Assembly (NCBI GenBank): GCA_027460615.1
Contig: JAPZAO010000205.1
Coordinates: 1-34,454 of the forward strand
Reading direction: 5' to 3'
Origin: Candidatus Methanoperedens sp.
Lineage (GTDB): Archaea > Halobacteriota > Methanosarcinia > Methanosarcinales > Methanoperedenaceae
DNA length: 34,454 nt
Part shown: positions 15,879 to 22,182 of the stretch, piece after piece
How the letters are laid out: each line of letters opens with the position of its first letter
How positions within the stretch are numbered: the first letter of the stretch is position 1
Position numbers and translations under genes: made by a program
The notes under the pieces: generated by a model
The model's database searches: none
Seen by the model: only the letters and a program-made list of their open reading frames with translations
What the model was told of the DNA's origin: nothing

Positions 15879-16298
15879 ATGCTTTCACAAGATATTGAAA
15901 AGAAAATAATATCCGAACTTAAAGGCAAATTTCATTACGACCTTCGCTGCGTAATCTTATTCGGCTCATACGCAAAAGCCACCGCCCAACCATATTCTGA
16001 CATTGATATCCTTATAATCCTGAGCAGAAAATTCGCAAACTGGACGGAACGGCGCGACCTTGAAATCGAACTCAGAAAAAGGCTTTATCGAACAGTAGGG
16101 CAGGTTTCTCCAAAGGTCGGCTCTGTTGAAGAACTGGAAGCAGCATTAAAAGCCCATAATCCGCTGATACTTAATATCCTCGATTCCGGCATCACATTAT
16201 ACGATGACGGCGCCTTCGCTAAGCTGAAGGAGCAATTTAAACAGATTGTTTCAACCGAGGTTCAGAAGCGCGCCGATTGTTGGGAGATGGTAGCATGA
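15879..16298 (+). CDS. MNT-type nucleotidyltransferase-domain protein
   Basis: The 139-residue protein has the minimal nucleotidyltransferase motif CVILFGSYAKATAQPYSDIDILI, with the GS and DxD metal-binding residues intact. In HEPN-MNT toxin-antitoxin modules this domain neutralises a HEPN RNase by nucleotidylating it. Here no HEPN gene follows: the stop at 16298 is succeeded by repeat-rich non-coding DNA, and none precedes it. It may therefore be an orphan, act with a partner elsewhere, or have another role. Its position 33 bp after the AIPR gene could make it the tail of the defence locus, but base composition and the separate A+T-rich leader suggest an independent unit. Confidence 0.85.
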   Translation: MLSQDIEKKIISELKGKFHYDLRCVILFGSYAKATAQPYSDIDILIILSRKFANWTERRDLEIELRKRLYRTVGQVSPKVGSVEELEAALKAHNPLILNILDSGITLYDDGAFAKLKEQFKQIVSTEVQKRADCWEMVA

Positions 16299-16385
16299 TT
16301 CAGATGGTTTTTGAAATTTTAGTGCCGCAAAGGATAATATCGGTAATCTTTGCTTTCTGGCATGGAAAAATACTAACAACGCAAC

Positions 16386-16474
16386 ATAGAACACGGATGA
16401 CACGGATTAGACGGATTTTCACAGATAATTTTAATCCGTGCACATCCGTGTCATCTGTGCAATCCGTGTTCTAT
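16386..16474. repeat. Inverted-repeat element built of ACACGGAT units
   Basis: ATAGAACACGGAT (16386-16398) is repeated in perfect inverted form at 16462-16474, and GACACGGAT (16399-16407) in perfect inverted form at 16444-16452. Further ACGGAT/ATCCGT units lie between, so several alternative foldings are possible. It is non-coding and sits between the MNT and CitG-like genes. A related element with the same GAACACGGAT ends lies at 30135-30250. Similar ACACGGAT repeats are, from memory, scattered in many microbial genomes without known function. Confidence 0.75.
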
Positions 16475-16496
16475 CACAATAAAGCATCAATCGGGT

Positions 16497-16523
16497 ATCT
16501 GCGTTTATCTGCGTTCATCTGCG
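16497..16523. repeat. Three ATCTGCG repeats with exact 10-bp period
   Basis: ATCTGCG occurs at 16497, 16507 and 16517, separated by 3-nt spacers (TTT, TTC), ending 6 bp before the CitG-like start codon. The helical-turn spacing could allow protein binding to one DNA face, or it may be part of the adjacent repeat family. No function is known to me. Confidence 0.6.
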
Positions 16524-16529
16524 GTTAAT

Positions 16530-17402
16530 ATGACACATACAGACCCTTCCCACATCGCCCGCTGCGCCCAGCTTGCCATGATTCTTGAGGTCTCAGCCAC
16601 ACCCAAGCCGGGCAACATCGACAGAGACCACAACTACACGGACACGCGCTTTGAGCACTTCCTGGCAAGCGCCGTGGGCGTGTATCCAATCCTGGAAAAA
16701 GCTGCGCGCTCAAATTCCGGCGTTGGCGCCCTCATCCATGAAGCTGTCGCAGAGAGCGGCAAATGGCAGAAAGGCGGCAACACGCATTTCGGGGCTTTTC
16801 TCCTGCTCATCCCGCTTGCGATGGCAGCAGGGAAATGTGAAAATAAAACCTGCCTGAAAGCGCAGGTTCAGAGGGTTGTAAGAGAAACAAGCGTGGAGGA
16901 TGCAATCGAATTCTACAGGGCGTTTTCCGATGCGAAAGTGAAAGTTAAACCTGTGGATGACCTTGACCTTGGCGATGCGTCATCCGTTGACAAACTAAAA
17001 TCGGAGGGATTGGCCCTCTATAATCTCATGGAAATTTCCTGTGGATATGATATGATAGCAGAGGAATGGACAAACGGTTTTAAAAGAACTTTTGAGTGCG
17101 CCGCTTCAATTCAGGGCAAAATCAAAAAACACGGCATCAATGATGCCGTTGTCCTCACATTTATGGAACTCCTTTCCACCAATAAAGACACCTTCATCCA
17201 GACAAAATTCGATAGCAAAAAAGCAGAGGAGGTTTCTTTGCGTGCAAAAAAGATACTGCAAAAAGGGAATATGGACGAAATAAGGGACAAAATACGTTCT
17301 TTTGATGAGGAATTGTTAAACGAAGGCGTGAACCCGGGCTCGACCGCTGATATAATCATCGCGGGGCTGTTCGTATCACTGTTTGAGGGGATGAGATTCT
17401 GA
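16530..17402 (+). CDS. CitG-like triphosphoribosyl-dephospho-CoA synthase family protein
   Basis: The 290-residue protein has the family signature ILEVSATPKPGNIDR (18-32), then GGNTHFGAFLLLIPLAMA, DLDLGDASS and a C-terminal GVNPGSTADIIIAGLFV. In bacteria CitG/MdcB makes the prosthetic-group precursor of citrate lyase or malonate decarboxylase from dephospho-CoA and ATP. No such lyase is present here. Archaeal homologues are uncharacterised and probably transfer a triphosphoribosyl-like group in another cofactor pathway. The stop shares its last base with an apparent ATA start of the DUF447 gene (TGATA), indicating coupled translation. From memory these two families often lie together and near methanopterin genes; I cannot verify that here. 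Confidence 0.85.
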   Translation: MTHTDPSHIARCAQLAMILEVSATPKPGNIDRDHNYTDTRFEHFLASAVGVYPILEKAARSNSGVGALIHEAVAESGKWQKGGNTHFGAFLLLIPLAMAAGKCENKTCLKAQVQRVVRETSVEDAIEFYRAFSDAKVKVKPVDDLDLGDASSVDKLKSEGLALYNLMEISCGYDMIAEEWTNGFKRTFECAASIQGKIKKHGINDAVVLTFMELLSTNKDTFIQTKFDSKKAEEVSLRAKKILQKGNMDEIRDKIRSFDEELLNEGVNPGSTADIIIAGLFVSLFEGMRF

Positions 17403-17974
17403 TAAATACGGAGGATTTCGGGATACACGAAGGGATATCGGAAGTGATTTTTACAACCATCTCGCCCGATGGCTTCCCGAATGCCGCACCTATGGGTTTG
17501 CATAACAAGGATGGCAGGCTCTTTGTGAGGATTTATAATTCAAAGACCCTGGAAAACATTATGAAAAAGCCCATTACGGCTGCAAATATCGTGGATGACC
17601 CTGTATTGTTCGTGCAGTCAGCGCTTTCTGATGTCGAACCGGAAAGATTTGAATTCATGAAGGATTTTCCAGTCCTTAAAGATGCTTCTGGCTGGATTCT
17701 TTTTAATTGCAAATGCAAAAAGGGTAAGACTATTTCGGTTGTTGAGCTGTCTCCCATTAAAGGAAAAATAAACACGCGAAAGCTAAAGCCCGTGAATCGC
17801 GGTTTCAATGCGGTCATTGAGGCTTCGATTCATGCCACAAGATATGTTGTGTTCAGGGAGCAAAAATACCTTGAACATATCGAATATTACAATTCCATCG
17901 TTAAAAAATGCGGCGGGGCGCGGGAGAAGGAAGCGATGGGATTGCTTTATGAACTGATTGGACACAAGAAATGA
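17402..17974 (+). CDS. DUF447 family protein, apparent ATA start
   Basis: The protein contains the DUF447 core (GISEVIFTTISPDGFPNAAPMGL, IYNSKTLENI, NIVDDPVLFVQSAL, VNRGFNAVIEASIHATRY), a family with a split-barrel flavin-binding-like fold and unknown function. The first standard start in frame is GTG 17444, but family-like residues NTEDFGIHEGISE lie upstream in the same frame. The only codon placing the start correctly is ATA at 17402-17404, which shares its first base with the CitG-like TGA exactly as a TGATG coupling would. GAGGGGATGA upstream could serve as the ribosome site. With this start the product has 190 residues. A start at GTG would still give a 176-residue protein. Confidence 0.8.
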   Translation: MNTEDFGIHEGISEVIFTTISPDGFPNAAPMGLHNKDGRLFVRIYNSKTLENIMKKPITAANIVDDPVLFVQSALSDVEPERFEFMKDFPVLKDASGWILFNCKCKKGKTISVVELSPIKGKINTRKLKPVNRGFNAVIEASIHATRYVVFREQKYLEHIEYYNSIVKKCGGAREKEAMGLLYELIGHKK

Positions 17975-18013
17975 GCTGGGCTTCCCATTAAAATTTCATC
18001 CAAAATTTTCCAA

Positions 18014-18682
18014 TTATTTTTCCGAAAGTTCAGCCCTGATGACTTTCATGACCCCGTGGTCTCCCATCCAGATATTCCTGGTCTCAACCAGGTCTATCTT
18101 TTTCTTATAATACGGCGCATCAAGCACCAGCGTCTCGTACTCACCGCCCTCGCCTGCAATATGAACCCTGTACTTTCTGTTGAGAGCTTTCAGGTCTTTT
18201 ATCATCTTTTCATCAAAGCGCCGCCCGAGCCATGATTCATCCATGCCCGCAGCAGCTACCTTTACCATCCTGATATCCATGTATTTTATCATCTCGCGAA
18301 GGAGCGCTTCGGGTTCCTTATGCCACAGTGGCGCATACATCTCAAGGCCGAGTTCTTCGCAGATGCGCCTTACGCGGGAAGCCTGGTATTCGGATTCGAT
18401 AGCGCCTACCGCAATGCCATCAACCTTTACCCGGCTCAGGGCTTTTTTAAGATCAGCAAGTTCCATTTCCTTCTCACCTTTTGATGTCTCTACGGTTAGC
18501 GGAATTCCGCTTGCCACTGAAATCATCTCGGTAAGATGGATATTTGCAGAATGGAACATGTACGAATCTTCGTTTGCCGGTTTTATTGTGATAAGGTCGG
18601 TGACGCTATGCCCCTCCTGCAATGCCTTAAATATTGCAAAAGATGAGTCCTTGCCGCCGGAAATCAGGGCTGCCAGTTTCAT
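18014..18682 (-). CDS. dph6: Diphthine--ammonia ligase (Dph6-like PP-loop ATPase)
   Basis: The 222-residue protein starts [20 protein letters not shown], with the PP-loop SGGKDS at 8-13. It ends with the conserved [16 protein letters not shown] segment of the MJ0570/Dph6 family. Dph6 amidates diphthine on elongation factor 2 using ATP and ammonia, the last step of diphthamide synthesis in archaea and eukaryotes. Length agrees with archaeal members, which lack the C-terminal extensions of yeast Dph6. The start overlaps the end of the DUF555 gene by 4 nt (ATGA). In order of transcription it is the third gene of DUF357-DUF555-dph6. Confidence 0.9.
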   Translation of the reverse strand: MKLAALISGGKDSSFAIFKALQEGHSVTDLITIKPANEDSYMFHSANIHLTEMISVASGIPLTVETSKGEKEMELADLKKALSRVKVDGIAVGAIESEYQASRVRRICEELGLEMYAPLWHKEPEALLREMIKYMDIRMVKVAAAGMDESWLGRRFDEKMIKDLKALNRKYRVHIAGEGGEYETLVLDAPYYKKKIDLVETRNIWMGDHGVMKVIRAELSEK

Positions 18683-19074
18683 TCTTCTTCTGCCGTCGGT
18701 TTCTTCTTTTCTTTTTCCTTCTTCTCTTTTCCGCCTTCAAACTCATCGACATCGACAACATTAAGAGGGGTGGTTCTTAATGCCTTGCCTATAGTGGACT
18801 TTGCAATCCTTGCCGCGTGTTCTTCGCTTTCCGCATCATATACTTTCATTTCAAGCAGGATGCCAACAAGCGCGGTTCCCGCAGCCAGAAAAACACTGTC
18901 AAAAGCCTCACCGCACGCCGGGCAACTGGTAGTGCCTACCTCTATTTCCACGAAGTTCAGGTCAGGATTCAACAGTTTTCCAACCTCTGATATCGCTATA
19001 TTCATCGCATCTTCAACGCTTTCTACATTTTTCACAAGCCAGCCGGCTTCAAGTGTAACAATATAATTCGACAT
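18679..19074 (-). CDS. DUF555 family protein
   Basis: The 131-residue protein matches the archaeal DUF555/UPF0212 family: [24 protein letters not shown] written as short segments, then [13 protein letters not shown] with Cys51 and Cys54, and [19 protein letters not shown]. The CxxC suggests a zinc or cluster site. A Lys/Glu-rich low-complexity tail (about residues 114-131) is likely disordered. Function is unknown, but the family is conserved in methanogens and relatives, and here it is translationally coupled to the Dph6-like gene. The start at 19074 follows the DUF357 stop by 15 nt. Confidence 0.85.
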   Translation of the reverse strand: MSNYIVTLEAGWLVKNVESVEDAMNIAISEVGKLLNPDLNFVEIEVGTTSCPACGEAFDSVFLAAGTALVGILLEMKVYDAESEEHAARIAKSTIGKALRTTPLNVVDVDEFEGGKEKKEKEKKKPTAEEE

Positions 19075-19089
19075 TTTATTATTCCTCTT

Positions 19090-19377
19090 TTAAATCGTAA
19101 ACAGAGCCTCATCGCTCACTTTAAAAACACCAAGTTTCACACCCGCATCCAGCCATGCATGCCCATAACTGAAACAGGCGAGGGCGTTCACCAGATCCCC
19201 CTGCTCAATGAAATATTTGCCATCCTTATAGTAAGACCCTGCCATATTGGAAAAATCCTCTGCAACTTTTCTCAAATGGGAGTTTTCCTGCGGGGCTACC
19301 TCAAAAGCCCCAAGAGCCCTGTGCAACATGCCCTCGTATCTTTCCACTTTTTCAGATAGAACTGCATGGTGTTTCAT
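19090..19377 (-). CDS. DUF357 family protein
   Basis: The 95-residue protein carries the archaeal DUF357 pattern: NMAGSYYKDGKYFIEQGDLVN followed by ALACFSYGHAWLDAGVKLGVF at the C-terminus. It is predicted all-helical, resembling small tetratricopeptide-like folds. The function is not known. It leads a minus-strand operon with DUF555 and dph6. Its leader contains a possible TATA-like TTTACATATC about 25-35 bp upstream of the ATG. Confidence 0.88.
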   Translation of the reverse strand: MKHHAVLSEKVERYEGMLHRALGAFEVAPQENSHLRKVAEDFSNMAGSYYKDGKYFIEQGDLVNALACFSYGHAWLDAGVKLGVFKVSDEALFTI

Positions 19378-19460
19378 TAAATATCATAATACTGGCAAAG
19401 ATATGTAAAGGTTGTTGTAAAACAACTCACAACGTCTTTGTTTGATATAGGTTAAAAAAG

Positions 19461-19538
19461 GTAGAGGATTACAAGATTTCATGGATAGGTTTGGATAGGA
19501 TAGGAAGTGAATCTTGATGATTATTATTTATCCTCTAC
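19461..19538. repeat. 9-bp inverted repeat enclosing a G-rich GG-tract run
   Basis: GTAGAGGAT (19461-19469) is matched by ATCCTCTAC (19530-19538), a perfect 9-bp inverted repeat with a 60-nt interior. Within it, 19483-19504 contains five GG pairs separated by exactly 3 nt, a possible two-layer G-quadruplex on the plus strand. It lies in the 251-bp gap between fae-hps and the DUF357 operon. It may be a structured RNA or chance; the rest of the gap shows no gene. Confidence 0.4.
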
Positions 19539-19611
19539 AGAACACATGTTTCTTTTGTCATATAATAGTATTTTTCCAAGATTATACCCAAATTGCTACC
19601 AAATCATGAAT

Positions 19612-19640
19612 AAAAACTGATTTCCGAATCAGAAATCAGT
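19612..19640 (-). terminator. Intrinsic-type terminator overlapping the end of fae-hps
   Basis: On the minus strand ACTGATTTC (19640-19632) pairs perfectly with GAAATCAGT (19624-19616) around a 7-nt loop, followed at once by TTTTTA. The stop codon TGA (19631-19629) sits in the loop, so the stem uses the last codons of the gene. Hairpin plus T-run is a good transcription-end signal. Confidence 0.6.
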
Positions 19641-20810
19641 CATTATCCTGTACTGGTCTATCTCGGGCTGTTTGAGTTCTTCAAGGAACTGTTCAGTCAT
19701 GGAGCGCACATCTTTGGCTTTGGTGATTGCGCGTCCAACCACGATTATATCCGCGCCAGATTTGAGCGCTTCCTTGACTGTTTCAACACGGATTCCGCCT
19801 GCTACAGCCACCAGCAGCCTCTCTGACAGCTTCTTCATGGCTGGTATGTCTCCCCATGCATGTTCTGCCTTGCCTTCGGTATCTATCGCCCTGTGAAGTT
19901 CTACTACATCCGGCTTGACAGTGAGCGACTTTAGAACCGCTAACGGTTTCTCCACGTTCAGCATGTCGATTATAGCGTAGATGCCAGTCTTCTTCGCCTC
20001 TTTTATGGCATTCGCGATGGTGGAAACAGGCGCAAGTCCTGAAATCACGACTGCATCTGCCGTGGCGTCCGCGACCATGCGCGCCTCGAGGTTGCCTGTA
20101 TCCAGCGTTTTTAAATCCGCTACTACAAAGGCATTCGGCCGCACTTCCCTGATGGACTGTACAACGTTCACGCCATACCGTTTGATAAGCGGCGTTCCGG
20201 CCTCGATTAGAAGATGATCGCTTTGTGGTATCTGTTTCAATATGTTCTTGACAGCATCGATATCCGGTATGTCAATCGCAACCTGCAGGTACGGCGGGTT
20301 CCATAACCTGACGACCTTGAATCCCATTATGGGGTGCATGGTCCTGTCCTTCTCGTACATGAGGGTCTTCCTGTCCGGGAATCCCTGCATCGCCCGTTCT
20401 AACGCAAGTTTTGTGGCGCCGTAGTTGTAGCGGTATATCTTATTGTAATCTTTTGCTTCAGGATGAATAAAAACACTGACCACGATTGAAAGCTCTTCAA
20501 GCTGGTCTTCGGGGATGACTCCTTCCTGCACGGAATCGGCAACCGCCCTTGCTACTGCGGTTTGCGCAGGGCCGAATATCTGGGCAGCCTGTGCCATGTT
20601 CTTGACCGTTACTTTCGGCACAATAAGGGTTGCGGGTTTGGTCAGAAGGTTTGGCCTTATGACTGAAAGAAGGGGAGTATGTCCCTTGGATAATTGTGTA
20701 AAACCGTTCGCAAATGCCTGTCCTACAGGTCCTGTCTTTTCTCCTATGATCAAATCAATATGAGCAAGTTCTGGTTCCTCGCCGATTAAAGCCTCGCCTA
20801 CTAAAAACAT
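19629..20810 (-). CDS. fae-hps: Bifunctional formaldehyde-activating enzyme / hexulose-6-phosphate synthase (Fae-Hps)
   Basis: The 393-residue protein joins two enzymes. The N-terminal Fae part (about 1-165) has [21 protein letters not shown] with catalytic His17 and [15 protein letters not shown], condensing formaldehyde with tetrahydromethanopterin. The C-terminal Hps part (about 166-393) has [26 protein letters not shown] and [11 protein letters not shown], interconverting ribulose-5-phosphate plus formaldehyde and hexulose-6-phosphate. The fusion is typical of methanogenic and methanotrophic archaea, where it supplies ribose phosphate and handles released formaldehyde. I choose ATG 20810, with AGAGGT 8 nt upstream, over upstream in-frame codons. 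Length fits the family. It has its own terminator overlapping the stop codon. Confidence 0.96.
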   Translation of the reverse strand: MFLVGEALIGEEPELAHIDLIIGEKTGPVGQAFANGFTQLSKGHTPLLSVIRPNLLTKPATLIVPKVTVKNMAQAAQIFGPAQTAVARAVADSVQEGVIPEDQLEELSIVVSVFIHPEAKDYNKIYRYNYGATKLALERAMQGFPDRKTLMYEKDRTMHPIMGFKVVRLWNPPYLQVAIDIPDIDAVKNILKQIPQSDHLLIEAGTPLIKRYGVNVVQSIREVRPNAFVVADLKTLDTGNLEARMVADATADAVVISGLAPVSTIANAIKEAKKTGIYAIIDMLNVEKPLAVLKSLTVKPDVVELHRAIDTEGKAEHAWGDIPAMKKLSERLLVAVAGGIRVETVKEALKSGADIIVVGRAITKAKDVRSMTEQFLEELKQPEIDQYRIMTDF

Positions 20811-20958
20811 TATTCGTACCTCTGTGCTTAAATTGATACTTTGGTATTTATGTATTTCTGCAAAAGGTACTGTCAAGTCTGCGACTGATGGGGTAAGGTG
20901 TAAAAAATCGTCAGATAAACGGCAAAATTTTAGTTCTCTATATTAGTCAAAGGTTGTT

Positions 20959-21579
20959 TTAAGACTGATGATTAACATTTTTTTTATTTTGATTATATAA
21001 TTCCAAAATTCTAATCTCATCTTCTGAAGGTACTATTTCTCCGCTGTTTACTTTCTCATTGAGTGTCTCGAAAAGTTGGCTTGGTTGTAGTTTATTCGAA
21101 TAATCTCTATGTCTATGACTGAGGCACTTGTTTGCACGCCACACCTCGAAAATCTTATCATCAATCTGACTTGTTTTTTCGGTGTTTATTAAATTGATAT
21201 TTAATTTGAATAAAATATATGGAAGTGTAGCGACAATCACCGCTGCAAGTGATGTTGATGCTATGGTTATAAGATGATCTACTGGACTTGTTATTGAATC
21301 AATTGTAAAAACCACCGTGAAGAAAATTACAATAAAGGTTAGAACAATTATTCCTGATATAATAGTGATAAAATCACTAAGCCCACAAATTTCTCTTGAT
21401 AACGATTCCATAGCACTACATACCATTCTTTTTTTCTCGGTACTGTTTCCCTCATTAGAAGGATAAACAATTTCTTGAATCCATATAGAATATGCCTCTC
21501 TGCTTTGTCCTATAAATTGACCCAAAAGCACCCCGAATAAACCGAAAAGTAAAACTTCGAATACTAATAATCTTATCAT
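20959..21579 (-). CDS. Hypothetical protein with three membrane segments
   Basis: The 206-residue protein has hydrophobic segments at about 3-24, 70-93 and 103-126, then a soluble C-terminal third rich in charged residues. I recognise no family. The sequence is notably A+T-rich and Ile/Asn/Lys-rich compared with carB and fae-hps beside it, suggesting recent acquisition. A 31-residue membrane peptide with a strong ribosome site lies 39 bp upstream on the same strand, so the two may form a small operon. Such small membrane pairs sometimes act in toxin-antitoxin or abortive-infection roles, but nothing in the sequence proves this. Confidence 0.65.
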   Translation of the reverse strand: MIRLLVFEVLLFGLFGVLLGQFIGQSREAYSIWIQEIVYPSNEGNSTEKKRMVCSAMESLSREICGLSDFITIISGIIVLTFIVIFFTVVFTIDSITSPVDHLITIASTSLAAVIVATLPYILFKLNINLINTEKTSQIDDKIFEVWRANKCLSHRHRDYSNKLQPSQLFETLNEKVNSGEIVPSEDEIRILELYNQNKKNVNHQS

Positions 21580-21618
21580 GTTTTTAAGCCAATAACTTGA
21601 AAAATAATTAAAAATAAT

Positions 21619-21714
21619 TTACAAACTTATTTTCACAATGACTATTGCAGCCATTGCTATTATCAAAATAATGTACATACGCTGTATATTTACTGCCATT
21701 TGTACAACTCTCAT
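21619..21714 (-). CDS. 31-residue single-span membrane peptide
   Basis: ATG 21714 is preceded by an excellent ribosome site, GGGAGG with 7-nt spacing. The frame encodes 31 residues: a short polar/basic start (MRVVQMAVNIQRM) then a continuous hydrophobic span (YIILIIAMAAIVIVKISL), stop at 21621-21619. It therefore looks like a genuine small membrane protein. It lies just upstream of the three-span membrane protein on the same strand. No family is recognised. Alternatives include a hydrophobic type-I-like toxin or a small subunit of the neighbour. Confidence 0.5.
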   Translation of the reverse strand: MRVVQMAVNIQRMYIILIIAMAAIVIVKISL

Positions 21715-21926
21715 TATTGTTCCTCCCAAATTTTCTGTATTTTATAATGAAATGTATTGAGGTTTTTCCTCATATAATCAAACTCCTAAATTGATTATCA
21801 TATAATAAATCTTTTCTTTGTCAAAATTTCCGTATAGTTCACTTAAATTTTCCATAAATCGTTTATTATGCTCATAATGATGATATATTATGTATATATT
21901 GTTACATATATATCTTCATCGGTTCA

Positions 21927-21967
21927 AAGCTTCGAAGAAGCTTACTTTTACTCCCATATTTATGGGA
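21927..21967. repeat. Two adjacent perfect 7-bp hairpins
   Basis: AAGCTTC-GAA-GAAGCTT occupies 21927-21943 and TCCCATA-TT-TATGGGA occupies 21952-21967. Both have perfect arms and very short loops, with 8 nt between them. They lie just upstream of the likely carB TATA box, so they are more probably operator-like DNA sites or the end of a leftward transcript than part of the carB mRNA. Confidence 0.5.
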
Positions 21968-21975
21968 TGTATTCG

Positions 21976-21987
21976 TTTATATATATA
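21976..21987 (+). promoter_or_regulatory. Candidate TATA box for carB
   Basis: TTTATATATATA is a good archaeal box A. A start about 25 bp downstream would give a leader of roughly 170 nt before carB, long for an archaeal gene. It contains the direct repeat TTCTGAAT (22071, 22090; 19-bp period), which could be a regulatory site. Confidence 0.4.
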
Positions 21988-22182
21988 GATTATGTAGTAA
22001 ACACAAGTGCTAAAACTTCACGACCTAATCTCGAAGAGTAAAAACTATGAGCATCATTATTTTTCTGGCGTTCTGAATCCACACTTGCATTCTGAATTAG
22101 CGTTATCCATTTGTTATCCCCTCAGTTCCGATGGCAATAATGGATAGAATTTATAACATGCCATGACATTTAGGCTTGAAAT

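Larger units (their letters stand above)
21715..22182. other. 468-bp A+T-rich intergenic region with multiple hairpins
   Basis: No gene is supported in this gap between the divergent 31-residue peptide and carB. It holds a 5-bp hairpin TGAGG/CCTCA (21758-21772), an 8-bp inverted repeat ATAATCAA/TTGATTAT (21774-21798), two adjacent perfect 7-bp hairpins (21927-21967), a TATA-like tract (21976-21987) and a direct repeat TTCTGAAT at 22071 and 22090. Together these suggest regulatory leaders for both flanking units. Confidence 0.55.
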
